A DNA stretch of 64,000 bases from positions 124,001 to 188,000 of the forward strand of contig JBCCOS010000004.1 of the NCBI GenBank assembly GCA_039025235.1. The letters run 5' to 3'. This document shows, piece after piece, positions 1 through 8,850 of this stretch. The notes beneath the pieces are model-generated. The model was not told where the DNA came from. It was given only the letters and a program-made list of their open reading frames with translations, and ran no database searches. The position numbers and the translations under genes were made by a program. The DNA comes from MED-G105 sp039025235. GTDB taxonomy: Bacteria; Pseudomonadota; Alphaproteobacteria; Caulobacterales; Parvularculaceae. Numbering within the stretch: the stretch's first letter is position 1; each line of letters starts with the position of its first letter.

Positions 1-265
1 TAAAGTTTGAGTTTTCGGCGAGATCGTCAATTGGTATACCGCGATACAAAAGGATACCTTCATCACCGTCGATGAATGTTATCTGAGATTCGCAGCTTCC
101 CGTTGATGTGAAGCCCGGATCAAAAGTAAAAGCCCCTAGTTCTTTGTAAAAGGTCCGTATGTCAACGACATTAGGCCCTCCTGTGCCACTATACACGGGG
201 AAATCCGCTGTCTTGCCGTCGAGCGTGACTGTCATGGACCCAGCTGGTTTCATCTTACTTTCCAT
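1..265 (-). CDS. gltA: Citrate synthase, N-terminal part (runs off the window)
   Basis: Citrate synthase condenses acetyl-CoA with oxaloacetate as the entry step of the TCA cycle in the cytoplasm. Only the first 88 codons are present; the gene continues to the left of base 1. Translating the reverse strand from the ATG at 265 gives MESKMKPAGSMTVTLDGK, followed by the family hallmarks YDPGF-like FDPGFTSTGSCESQITFIDG and DEGILLYRGIPIDDLAE. This segment is the small N-terminal domain of type II (hexameric) bacterial citrate synthases. A second in-frame ATG at 253 could be the true start. It lies downstream of gltX on the same strand, a common alphaproteobacterial neighbourhood, but the 367-base gap suggests its own promoter. 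Confidence 0.92.
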   Translation of the reverse strand, partial: MESKMKPAGSMTVTLDGKTADFPVYSGTGGPNVVDIRTFYKELGAFTFDPGFTSTGSCESQITFIDGDEGILLYRGIPIDDLAENSNF

Positions 266-632
266 AACGTTGATCCTTTATTGGGGCTAAGTTTGATAAA
301 CAAGCTGATATTTCAAACCCGCTTATTCGGTTTAGCGTAGAGTGTTAACGATAAACGACGAGCGCTTTATTCTTGATCGTGTATTCCGGTTTAGCGCTCT
401 CAGTTCTAGGCGTCTTTGCGATGCAACTCCCCGTTGTTCATGCAACGCGTCATTGGTCGCGGACTATACTTAGAATGTTGAATTGCGCCAGACCACTAAG
501 CGGTAAGATTTATCGCGTCTAGGGTTTACAACGCTCAATTCGATATCGGCTAATTTGAATAAATATCAGAAAATCAATAGTTTATAAATTAGATTTCTAG
601 TATCTAGCGAGCAAATATCTACTTAGTGGCAA
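266..632. other. Intergenic region upstream of gltA, with short repeats
   Basis: This is the 367-base gap between gltX and gltA, presumably holding the gltA promoter on the minus strand. I see an inverted repeat GAGCGCT/AGCGCTC (360-366 and 393-399, 26-base spacer) and a near-direct repeat, TATTCGGTTTAGCG at about 324-337 and TATTCCGGTTTAGCG at about 382-396. The stretch 540-620 is very AT-rich. No convincing -35/-10 pair and no small gene is visible. Confidence 0.5.
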
Positions 633-2081
633 TCAGTCAATTGCGTCATTTATTCTTCCAATGGTCTCAGATTTTCCAAGAATTTCCAACACATCGCCAA
701 GGTTTGGTGAAGGTAGGCCACCGGTCAGGGCGGTGCGCAGTGGTTGGCCAATGACCCCAAAACCGACGTCAAGCTGTTCCGCGTGAACCTTTAGCTTCTC
801 CGCGAGTTTATTGGCGTTCCAGAGATCAGGCGTACCGTCGATATCCATCAACATATCTCGTAACACTCTCAAGCGTTCAACGGCGCCATCTTTCTTGAGC
901 GGTTTCGCTGCTTTTCCTTCGATCTTTAATGGTCGACGATTAAGGATATATGCTGTCATCGTCGGCAGGTCTGCGAGCGTTGTGCAGCGTTCCTTTAGCG
1001 TGCCCGCCGCGCGCCCAAGCCGCTGTCTTGTGTCCTCAGTAAGTGTGATACCGTTGCCCTCAAGCCATGCAAACATGATCTCCTGAAACTTATTGTCGGG
1101 TAACGCATTTAAATGGAGCGCGTTCAATGACCTCATTTTATCGAGATCAAGACGGGCAGGGGCTTTGTTGATGCCCTTTAGGTCAAACCAACGCAATGCG
1201 TCCTCTTTGGGGATGAACTCATCGTCCCCATGCGACCAGCCTAATCTTAGCAAATAATTGGCAAGTCCTTCTGGAAGGAAGCCTTGATCGCGGTAGGCTT
1301 CAACACCTAGGTCCCCGTGGCGTTTTGAGAGTTTTGTACCATCGGCTCCGTGAATTAATGGAACATGGGCAAACAAAGGCGTAGGCCAACCAAGTGCATC
1401 ATATATCTGTTTTTGCCTTGCCGCATTGCTGAGGTGATCATCTCCGCGAACAACATGTGTGATCCCCATATCATGGTCGTCCACGACGACGGCGAGGTTA
1501 TATGTGGGGGTAGGTTTTTGTTCAACGCTTTCCCCAATGTCGGTTGTTCCTGTACTTCTTAGTATCACGAGGTCGTCTAAAGCTGAGTTTGGAAACGTCA
1601 TTCTTCCCTGAACGGCATCTTCAAAAATCGTTTCCCCGTCTATTGGTGCTTTAAACCGAATAGCGAATTGCTTGTTCTGCGGCCAGTCATTTGGACTTGC
1701 ATTTCTCCAAGGGCTTTCAAAGCGAATACCATCCGCCCGTGCTTGGCCTCTTTTCTCTTCGATGTCGCTTGGTGACATATAACAACGATAGGCAAACCCC
1801 TTTTGAACGAGCTGTTCTACGATTTCCCGGTGGCGATCCGCATTCGCGAATTGTGATACGGGTTCCTCGTCCCAGTCTAACCCGAGCCACGACAAGCCGT
1901 TAAGAATAGCACCGACAGCCTCTTCATTGTGTCGTGCCCGGTCCGTATCCTCAATTCGCAATAAAAACTTTCCACCCCGTCCTCGTGCAAATAACCAATT
2001 AAAAAGAGCCGTGCGCGCCCCGCCTATATGCAAAAAACCCGTGGGCGAGGGGGCAAACCGAGTGACGACGTTGGATGTCAT
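633..2081 (-). CDS. gltX: Glutamyl-tRNA synthetase
   Basis: This class I aminoacyl-tRNA synthetase charges tRNA-Glu (and possibly tRNA-Gln, for later amidation) in the cytoplasm. The 482 residues match the usual bacterial length. The start reads TRFAPSPTGFLHIGGARTAL, containing the HIGH-type signature at residues 18-21. The second catalytic signature, KLSKRHG, is near residue 250, and the C-terminal half is the helical anticodon-binding region. The Rossmann-fold landmark WLGLDWDE is also present. It is transcribed toward gltA and away from comEC. All expected motifs are intact, so it should be functional. The ATG at 2081 is the natural start because the conserved core begins within ten residues of it. 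Confidence 0.97.
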   Translation of the reverse strand: MTSNVVTRFAPSPTGFLHIGGARTALFNWLFARGRGGKFLLRIEDTDRARHNEEAVGAILNGLSWLGLDWDEEPVSQFANADRHREIVEQLVQKGFAYRCYMSPSDIEEKRGQARADGIRFESPWRNASPNDWPQNKQFAIRFKAPIDGETIFEDAVQGRMTFPNSALDDLVILRSTGTTDIGESVEQKPTPTYNLAVVVDDHDMGITHVVRGDDHLSNAARQKQIYDALGWPTPLFAHVPLIHGADGTKLSKRHGDLGVEAYRDQGFLPEGLANYLLRLGWSHGDDEFIPKEDALRWFDLKGINKAPARLDLDKMRSLNALHLNALPDNKFQEIMFAWLEGNGITLTEDTRQRLGRAAGTLKERCTTLADLPTMTAYILNRRPLKIEGKAAKPLKKDGAVERLRVLRDMLMDIDGTPDLWNANKLAEKLKVHAEQLDVGFGVIGQPLRTALTGGLPSPNLGDVLEILGKSETIGRINDAID

Positions 2082-2424
2082 TAGGGGCTCTCTTTGCTCT
2101 GCCTAGGGGCAGTCTTAAAAGGTGTTATGGTTATATCTTGGTGATGCGTTTTGTAGCGGCGCACAACGCCTTTGCTGCATTACCGGGTTACCGGAAAAGC
2201 GTTACGTCACGTGTAATGCTCTCATTGTATCGATCATGCAAAACCATTCAATTTCAACTTCGATATGCTTCTTAGTCGATAAACTAGCCGCTTCTATGGG
2301 TATCGCTCTGGGTCACCGAGGATATATACTGAAAATATAACTTGTCAGAACGGTTCATGACGACGAAAGATCATAGCGCTCATCGGACATAAAATGAGAG
2401 CCCATAGAAATCTGACATATTCCG
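2082..2424. other. Divergent intergenic region gltX/comEC
   Basis: This 343-base gap separates divergently transcribed gltX and comEC, so it should carry both promoters. It contains AT-rich patches (around 2320-2345) that could be a promoter for comEC, but I cannot name convincing -35/-10 boxes. Short open frames exist here, but none has a ribosome-binding site or recognisable protein. Confidence 0.4.
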
Positions 2425-4695
2425 ATGGATCAAGATAGAAAGCTCGATTTTAAGTCGCGACTAAACGGATTTCGACGGTCATTTTCACCGGTACCAATTC
2501 TGGTAGACCCTGAACACGAGCGCTTTCATTGGTCCTTTAGGTCCATTCGAGGGCGGATGCAGTTATTGCTGCGCGAGTGGTGGCGAACCGACAGCGAACG
2601 CCTTTTCTTATGGATACCTGTAGCGATCGGTGGCGGCGCAGCAACATACTTTTCGCTTCGATTTGAGCCTGAAAGCTTATTGATACAAGTTTTGGCGGCT
2701 GGGTTCTGGGCGCTTGCATTATTGTTGCGAAACAAGTCTCAGTTATTGGCCTTATGCCTTTGCCTCGCTTTGTTTTCTTCCGGTATCGTGCTCGCAGACC
2801 TGCGAACTGACCGTGTTGACGCGCCTATACTAAAGCGTGAGTTATCGATTCGTGCTGTAACGGGGCAACTCGTCTTAATTGAGCAGAATTCAAATCGAAA
2901 TCGGTTGACACTGAAGGAAATCTCTATTGACCGCTTGGCAGCTGATGAAACCCCAGAACGTGTTCGCGTGACATGGCGAGGTGATGACCTTGATTTACAA
3001 CCAGGCGATCGTATCACGTTAAGGGCAGGGTTATCGCCACCACCAGAGCCTGCAGCTCCCCACGCTTTTGATTTTGCACGGTATTTATATTTCAAGCGCA
3101 TCGGTGCTGTTGGGTTTTCTGTCTCTACACCGAAGGTGCTAGCTGAACGGTCTTCAAACGATGCGCCACGGAAACCTAAGGGCCTAATCGAACGGCATTA
3201 TAGCGAATTCAATATAGCGATTGAACGTGTACGAACCAACCTTGCTCAGCATATTCTGACCAGCGCGCCAGGGCAAGGAGGTGCTGTCGTTGCTGCCTTG
3301 GTAACGGGAAAACGTGGAGCGATCAATTCCCAGTCAGAAGAAGCCTTGAGGCATTCTGGTTTGGCTCATTTGTTGGCAATCTCAGGTCTGCATATGGGTT
3401 TAGTCGCGGGCTTGATTTTTTTCTCGCTTCGGGCGCTTCTGGCATTGTCACCCCAGTTGGCACTCTATTTTCCGATTAAGAAATGGGCAGCAATTGGGGC
3501 GCTCATTTCATGCTTTGTTTATTTGTTGCTTTCTGGAAGTGGATGGTCAGCGCGTCGCGCCTTTATCATGACAGCGGTAATATTTGTAGCGATTATCGTT
3601 GATCGACGCGCTCTTTCCTTACGAAATATCGCGATTGCTGCGACCATTATATTGGTCTTGACACCTGAGGCTGTGTTGCATCCTGGTTTCCAAATGTCGT
3701 TTGCTGCAGCAACAGCTCTTATTGCCGCGTATGAATGGTTCAGCTCAAAATATTCAGTTTACAAACAAAATACGATAGTAGATATAATGCGACGATATGT
3801 ACTTGGCGTCGCGGCAACTGATACGATTGCCGCCACAGCTACGGCGCCGTTTGCGCTATATCATTTTCATCAAGCTGCGGTTTATAGTCTTGCAGCAAAT
3901 CTGGTGGCGACCCCAATTATGGCGTTTGTCATTATGCCTTTCATTATTGCGGGTTTGCTAACCTTGCCGATTGGTTTTGATCATATTTTTTGGCAAATCT
4001 CGGCCAAAGGTGTTGAATTAGTGCTTGCCTCTGCAACAACGGTATCCTCCTGGCAAGGGGCGATACTTGGCGTTGGTCAGTGGTCAAACTTGTCGCTCAT
4101 TACAATTGTGCTTGGCGGGCTATTGTTGCTGTTATTATGGGCACCATGGAGATGGTTTGGGTTTCTGGTCATATTCATAGGATTTGCCCTTTCAAATCTG
4201 ACGCCGATACCATTGATATTTATCGCCGCTGATGGTGATAACGCAGCAATACGCTTTCATAAGACTTGGACATCAAAACAGACCGAAGAACAATTAGCCA
4301 TTTTTGACCCTCGTAAAGATCGGTTTTCAGCGGGCGTTTGGCGTGAAGTGTCTGGCGTTAGCGAGCAATCTGTTTCGATGAGAGCTATCTTGCCATGTGA
4401 CGATGACGGATGTGTTGCGACTCTTGCGGAGCAGGTGTTTGCTTTTTCTTTGGATCCAGTCGGTATCCGGACTGATTGCGCGCGAGCCGACCTCGTGATT
4501 GCATTTTATCCGGTCGCAAAAAAAATCGGTGATGCTTGTAAAGCCAAAATCATAGATCGGCGCGAAGCGTGGCGGGGTGGTGCACAAGCCATATATTTGA
4601 AAGATGGAGCTCTAACGGTAAAGTCCAATGCTCATGTACGAGGTAAAAGACCATGGGTCGCTGGTTGGCAAAAACCAAAAGGCTTAGAACCATAA
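2425..4695 (+). CDS. comEC: ComEC/Rec2-family DNA-uptake channel protein
   Basis: ComEC forms the inner-membrane channel that brings single-stranded DNA into the cytoplasm during natural transformation. The 756-residue protein has an N-terminal soluble region with membrane segments, an OB-like DUF4131 domain (about residues 90-200) and the polytopic competence domain from about residue 270 to 610, including HLLAISGLHMGLVAG near 315. The C-terminal 130 residues resemble the shortened tail of alphaproteobacterial homologues, without an obvious metal-binding beta-lactamase motif. It is divergent from gltX and convergent with the prepilin peptidase gene. No other competence gene is visible in the window, so a role in transformation is family-based inference. 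Confidence 0.9.
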   Translation: MDQDRKLDFKSRLNGFRRSFSPVPILVDPEHERFHWSFRSIRGRMQLLLREWWRTDSERLFLWIPVAIGGGAATYFSLRFEPESLLIQVLAAGFWALALLLRNKSQLLALCLCLALFSSGIVLADLRTDRVDAPILKRELSIRAVTGQLVLIEQNSNRNRLTLKEISIDRLAADETPERVRVTWRGDDLDLQPGDRITLRAGLSPPPEPAAPHAFDFARYLYFKRIGAVGFSVSTPKVLAERSSNDAPRKPKGLIERHYSEFNIAIERVRTNLAQHILTSAPGQGGAVVAALVTGKRGAINSQSEEALRHSGLAHLLAISGLHMGLVAGLIFFSLRALLALSPQLALYFPIKKWAAIGALISCFVYLLLSGSGWSARRAFIMTAVIFVAIIVDRRALSLRNIAIAATIILVLTPEAVLHPGFQMSFAAATALIAAYEWFSSKYSVYKQNTIVDIMRRYVLGVAATDTIAATATAPFALYHFHQAAVYSLAANLVATPIMAFVIMPFIIAGLLTLPIGFDHIFWQISAKGVELVLASATTVSSWQGAILGVGQWSNLSLITIVLGGLLLLLLWAPWRWFGFLVIFIGFALSNLTPIPLIFIAADGDNAAIRFHKTWTSKQTEEQLAIFDPRKDRFSAGVWREVSGVSEQSVSMRAILPCDDDGCVATLAEQVFAFSLDPVGIRTDCARADLVIAFYPVAKKIGDACKAKIIDRREAWRGGAQAIYLKDGALTVKSNAHVRGKRPWVAGWQKPKGLEP

Positions 4696-4731
4696 AAGAA
4701 TGGCGTCAGTTTTGATGGCATATGTCGTTTG

Positions 4732-5562
4732 TTAATACAAAGGAAACGGCGACACCATTGCGCAAAACCCCGCGAACGCAAGGCCCGGGCCGAAGGCTAG
4801 TGATGTGTTTGCCTTTATTTTTGAGTTGCGATTGGCGCGATACAGGCCAATAGCAAGTAGGCTAGAGACTGAGCCAATAAATACGATTGCCGGTAACGCT
4901 TGCCATCCAATCCATGCACAAATGCCGGCAAGTAGCTTAGCATCGCCAAGCCCAAGGCCTTCTTCCCCGCGAATTGCTTTGAATACCAGTCTAATCAACC
5001 AAAAAATAAAATACCCTGCTATCCCACCGATAATTGCATCGGGTAAGGGTGCGAACAAATCAACTGTGTTCATAGCAATGCCGCCAACGATAAGAGGCAA
5101 GGTTAGGGCGTCGGGCAGATAGCCGGTTTCCTTATCAATGAAAGCTAATACAAGCAGCGTCCATCCGAAAATCGTTGCTAGAAATGCTTCAGCCGATAGT
5201 CCGAATACGTTGAATGATAAAAGAATTACGAGTGCGCCTAAAACTTCGACAATCGGATATCGCAATGAAATTCTACTCCTACAATAGGGACAGGCCCCTT
5301 TGAGCATCAAATAACTGAATAACGGGATCAGATCCCGTCGCGCGATGGGTTTTCCGCATTCAATGCAGAATGATCGCGGTGTTGAAAAATTGAAACGAGT
5401 CTGCCCCAGCATTGGGACTTTTTTATCGTTTTCGCCATCCGCGTCTTTTGGCGATGCATCAATAAGCCCCCAAATAATGGGGCCCCTGTAAATCACGACA
5501 TTTAAGAAGCTTCCGACGAACAGACCAATTAACCCTAGTGTTGCAAAAATAATCCAACTCAC
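4732..5562 (-). CDS. gspO: Prepilin leader peptidase/N-methyltransferase (GspO/PilD type)
   Basis: This inner-membrane aspartyl protease cleaves the leader of type IV pilin-like proteins after Gly and methylates the new N terminus. It is 276 residues and polytopic. The N-terminal methyltransferase region carries two CxxC pairs (FCIECGKPI and ACPYCRSRI, about residues 65-95), which bind zinc in this family. The catalytic aspartates are in FIDKETGYLPD (near 143) and the GxGD motif GLGLGDAKLL (near 205). Five prepilin-like proteins are encoded by gspG-K in the same window, and they are the obvious substrates. It is not in the gsp operon: it sits 6 kb upstream on the opposite strand, convergent with comEC. 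Confidence 0.95.
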   Translation of the reverse strand: MSWIIFATLGLIGLFVGSFLNVVIYRGPIIWGLIDASPKDADGENDKKVPMLGQTRFNFSTPRSFCIECGKPIARRDLIPLFSYLMLKGACPYCRSRISLRYPIVEVLGALVILLSFNVFGLSAEAFLATIFGWTLLVLAFIDKETGYLPDALTLPLIVGGIAMNTVDLFAPLPDAIIGGIAGYFIFWLIRLVFKAIRGEEGLGLGDAKLLAGICAWIGWQALPAIVFIGSVSSLLAIGLYRANRNSKIKANTSLAFGPGLAFAGFCAMVSPFPLY

Positions 5563-5810
5563 AATTCTTCTGTCACTCCATAGCTATGAAAGCAAAATTT
5601 GCTTGTACAATTTTAACTGTGAAATCAAATCGTTGGTTAAAAACTGCCATCAGCTCGCATCTCGAATCCTAAAAAAAAACAGTGCGTCACAAATCTGAAA
5701 TATAAACGTCACTTCGGCGTTATATGAGCGCGTTAAGTGCTCCAATATGGCACGGGCCATGGGGGTTCGCCTTTCAATTTTCTGCGTAAGCCACTTCGAG
5801 GGGTAATTAA

Positions 5811-8753
5811 ATGCGCTCTAGTCTTATTCGTTCGTTCTTCTTAGCGGGAACAGCAATCTCTGCTCTCGCCGCCTGCACCGATGCTGACATTACAGATGTT
5901 GTCAGCCCAGGGTCAGAAACGCCGCTCGAAATTATCGCCATTCCTGGCGGTGATATTGCAGGCGGTGTTGCTGCATTTGCAGGACGTTCTACGAGACCAC
6001 TTTCACAGGCCGACTGCCCTACAGGTACGACCTTTAGGTCAAACGTAGAAATTGGCTTACAGTTAGGTGTTTCATCAACTGAGACGACATTCTGTGTGCT
6101 AGATAGTTCAGGCATTTCTGGCAGCTCAATTTCCGGTCGAACCGTTGTATCGGGTTCCGTCAATATTCCTTTCACTGAAGACCCAATTTTGATTTCAGGT
6201 GGAACATTTATCGGTGATGGAACAGATGGAGATGCAAACCTGACGATTGCAGCCGGTCAGACATTTGTCACTGAAAGCGCCGCTGAGGTTGATCTTCTCG
6301 TGATTTCGCGGGGGTCAGAGGCAACGATTGTTGGTACGCCAGCGCAACCAATCATCTTTACCTCCCTAGAGGATTGGACAGATGACGGTCAGCCAAATGG
6401 AACATCCGATACTGGAGATTGGGGTGGCTTGGCCATTAATGGTAAGGCCCGCTTAAACGAGTGCACGATTGATACTGGTGCGACCCCTGGTACCGACGCT
6501 TGCCAACAGGAAGGCGAGGGTGCATCGGGTAACTTTGGTGGCGCTGACGATACGGATAGTTCGGGTAGTTACAGCTATTTCCGCGTGCAGCATGCAGGTA
6601 TCCTTTTTGAGGATGAAAACGAACTGAATGGTATCGCTCTTCAGGCCGTCGGAAATGGTACAACCTTCAATTATGTTCAGGTTCACCGTGGCGGCGACGA
6701 TGGCTTTGAATGGTTTGGTGGTTCTGTCGATACTGATCACCTTATTGTCACTGGTGCCAATGACGACTCCCTTGACTGGACAGACGGTTGGACGGGTTCG
6801 CTTCAGTTTGCTCTTGTTGCTCAGGAAACGGGTGACGATAACGGCATCGAGGGTGATAACAACGGCGATACCCCTTCGCAGGATGTCGCCCCTCGTTCTG
6901 CACCTGATCTCTCCAACCTGACCTTGATTGGTGACGGTGGTGGTGCCGGTGAGGGTGTGCAGTTGCGTGAAGGTACGGCCGGTAGTTTTGTAAACTCAAT
7001 TATTGCAAACTTTGATCAGGGTCTTGAGTTCAACCCTGCTGGTACCGGACCAGATCCACTGGTTGAGTCCGTCGTACTGGTTGGTAACGCTTCAAACTTT
7101 GGTGGTTCTGGCGCTACCTTGTTAGGCGCGGCAACAAATAGTGGCACATTTAACGCGTCGACACTTGATGGTATCATTCCGGGTACGAATGAGCTATCGG
7201 TAACGCCTATTTCGCCGACGACGATTTCTTCTGACTTTGTCGCTGCTGACTATGTTGGCGCCTTTGGTCCTTCGGAAACCTTGGAGAACAACTGGACAAC
7301 GGGTTGGACAGTTCCGAACTCTATTCCAGGTGTTGGGGCAACGGATTGCCCGACTGGTACAACCGACGTTACAGCATCTGAGTCGTTAAGCTCATTCCCA
7401 GGCCGGACTGAGACACGCGTTTGTCAGGTTAATACCCCTGTTATCGGTGGTCTTCGCCTCGAAGCTGGAAACCTCTACCGCATCAACGGCACACTGACCG
7501 TTGGTTCCGATAGAACTGGTGATTTAACGACTGATGTGGATCCGACCGAGGATGGTGTTCAGCTGCCAGGTGCTGAGGGCATTCTGACGGTTGATGCTGG
7601 CGTAACGCTTTTCGGAAACCAAACGTCCGGCGTTGTTGACCTGATTGCGGTTGCTCGTGGTTCGCAAATTTTTGTCAACGGGACAGCTGATTCTCCTGTT
7701 GTCTTTACAAGTCGCGCTGACCTCGAGAATGGTGGTGAGGTTCGTCAAGTCACGAACGAGATCGGTGGTATTGCGATCAACGGTCGTGCGCCATTAAACG
7801 AATGTACTGTTGATACAGCGGCTACTGCTGGTGCTGCAGATTGTGAGCAGGAAGGCGAAGGGGCATCTGGCCGTTTCGGCGGGAATGTTCCTGACGATAA
7901 TTCGGGTCGCATCAACTATCTCCAGATCCGTTACGCTGGTTTCCGTTTTGCTGGAAACAACGAGCTGAATGCGTTGGCTCTTCAGGGCGTCGGCAACGAA
8001 ACTGAAATCGATTTTGTTCAGGTTCTAAATGCTGGTGACGATGGTGTTGAGTGGTTCGGTGGAACAGCAAGCGCAAGTCATATCGTCGTAACTGGCGCTA
8101 ATGACGACAGCCTTGACTGGACCGACGGTTGGAATGGCACGGCGCAGTATGTGATTGTTGACCAAGATCCTAGTCGTTTCCTCCCAACGGGTGGTGACAA
8201 CGGTATTGAGGGCGACAACAATGGTGATACGCCGTCACAGGATGTATTACCGCGGTCACGTCCTATCGTTGCCAATGCGTTGTTTGTTGGTGACAACCTT
8301 GGTGGCGCTGGCGATAACAACGGTGTTCGCCTTCGTGAGGGTACGGATGGTGCGCTTGTGAACACTGCGATTTCCAATTTCATTGGTGGGTTGCGGTACC
8401 AGGATCAGGGCACTGGGCCTGACCCAGATATTGCAGGCGTTGCCCTTACTGGTAATGTGACCAGTCTCGTTACGGATGCAGCTGCCGTCTTTGATGCTGG
8501 GAACGTACAAAACGCTGTGTCTACGCTATCGGCACCGGCAGGCTTTGTGACCACGCTGCTCACGGGCATTAACGAAAATGCCGCGACGCCTTCTGATCCG
8601 GTGGCGGTCTGTAATGCTGTGTTCGCTAGTGTTCCTGCATCTGAAGCACCAAACCCATGCGGCAATCTTGATACAACCAACTTTATCGGCGCCGTAAGCG
8701 GTGTATCCGATACTTGGTACCAAGGTTGGACCATTGGTCTTGACGCAAATTAA
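5811..8753 (+). CDS. Large two-module Asp/Gly-rich lipoprotein, probable beta-helix, candidate T2SS substrate
   Basis: This 980-residue secreted protein starts with a lipoprotein signal peptide: SALAAC is the lipobox and Cys22 the lipidation site. The ATG at 5811 follows a GAGGGG ribosome-binding site. The mature protein is an internal duplication of about 444 residues; each half begins with DCPTGTT (Cys69 and Cys513). Matching landmarks in the halves are EGEGASG (234, 681), GDDG(F/V)EWFGG (about 295, 742), TGANDDSLDWTDGW (about 314, 761) and DNGIEGDNNGDTPSQDV. Paired cysteines recur in each half, suggesting disulfides. The turn-rich Asp/Asn/Gly pattern suggests a right-handed beta-helix binding calcium. 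The family is usually annotated hypothetical. Position between a prepilin peptidase, a TonB-dependent receptor and a gsp operon suggests a surface lipoprotein exported by this T2SS. That role is inference. Confidence 0.8.
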   Translation: MRSSLIRSFFLAGTAISALAACTDADITDVVSPGSETPLEIIAIPGGDIAGGVAAFAGRSTRPLSQADCPTGTTFRSNVEIGLQLGVSSTETTFCVLDSSGISGSSISGRTVVSGSVNIPFTEDPILISGGTFIGDGTDGDANLTIAAGQTFVTESAAEVDLLVISRGSEATIVGTPAQPIIFTSLEDWTDDGQPNGTSDTGDWGGLAINGKARLNECTIDTGATPGTDACQQEGEGASGNFGGADDTDSSGSYSYFRVQHAGILFEDENELNGIALQAVGNGTTFNYVQVHRGGDDGFEWFGGSVDTDHLIVTGANDDSLDWTDGWTGSLQFALVAQETGDDNGIEGDNNGDTPSQDVAPRSAPDLSNLTLIGDGGGAGEGVQLREGTAGSFVNSIIANFDQGLEFNPAGTGPDPLVESVVLVGNASNFGGSGATLLGAATNSGTFNASTLDGIIPGTNELSVTPISPTTISSDFVAADYVGAFGPSETLENNWTTGWTVPNSIPGVGATDCPTGTTDVTASESLSSFPGRTETRVCQVNTPVIGGLRLEAGNLYRINGTLTVGSDRTGDLTTDVDPTEDGVQLPGAEGILTVDAGVTLFGNQTSGVVDLIAVARGSQIFVNGTADSPVVFTSRADLENGGEVRQVTNEIGGIAINGRAPLNECTVDTAATAGAADCEQEGEGASGRFGGNVPDDNSGRINYLQIRYAGFRFAGNNELNALALQGVGNETEIDFVQVLNAGDDGVEWFGGTASASHIVVTGANDDSLDWTDGWNGTAQYVIVDQDPSRFLPTGGDNGIEGDNNGDTPSQDVLPRSRPIVANALFVGDNLGGAGDNNGVRLREGTDGALVNTAISNFIGGLRYQDQGTGPDPDIAGVALTGNVTSLVTDAAAVFDAGNVQNAVSTLSAPAGFVTTLLTGINENAATPSDPVAVCNAVFASVPASEAPNPCGNLDTTNFIGAVSGVSDTWYQGWTIGLDAN
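6015..8440 (+). repeat. Internal duplication within the lipoprotein gene
   Basis: Two homologous gene segments, about 6015-7340 and 7347-8680, encode the repeated modules. The best-conserved parts are about 6510-7070 and 7851-8430. The copies are diverged at DNA level but share long identical peptide strings such as TGANDDSLDWTDGW and IEGDNNGDTPSQDV, so this is an old tandem duplication and not a recent one. Confidence 0.8.
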
Positions 8754-8765
8754 TCGCCAGCAGTG

Positions 8766-8788
8766 GGCGCACCATCCAATGGTGCGTC
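8766..8788 (+). terminator. Strong hairpin between lipoprotein and receptor genes
   Basis: GGCGCACCAT and ATGGTGCGTC form a ten-pair stem (one G-U) with a three-base loop, and flanking AGCAG/CTGCT can extend it. It lies 12 bases after the lipoprotein stop. There is no T-run after it, so it may protect the upstream message or attenuate read-through to the receptor gene and need not be a full terminator. Confidence 0.55.
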
Positions 8789-8850
8789 CATCTGCTCATT
8801 ATTTATGATAGTTGGAATTATTTGGCTTTAAGGCCGATCAGGGGATTAAA

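Noticed and set aside
5747..5762. TGGCAC at 5747 as a sigma-54 -24 element for the lipoprotein gene
   Set aside because: There is no TTGC at the -12 position.
6690..8130. GDDG-type strings that could suggest RTX calcium repeats and type I secretion
   Set aside because: The nonapeptide GGxGxDxUx periodicity is absent, and the protein has a lipoprotein signal peptide, which does not fit type I export.
8812..8850. TTG at 8812 as the start of the TonB-dependent receptor
   Set aside because: The ATG at 8851 has a good ribosome-binding site and starts a clean signal peptide; the upstream 13 residues do not fit one.
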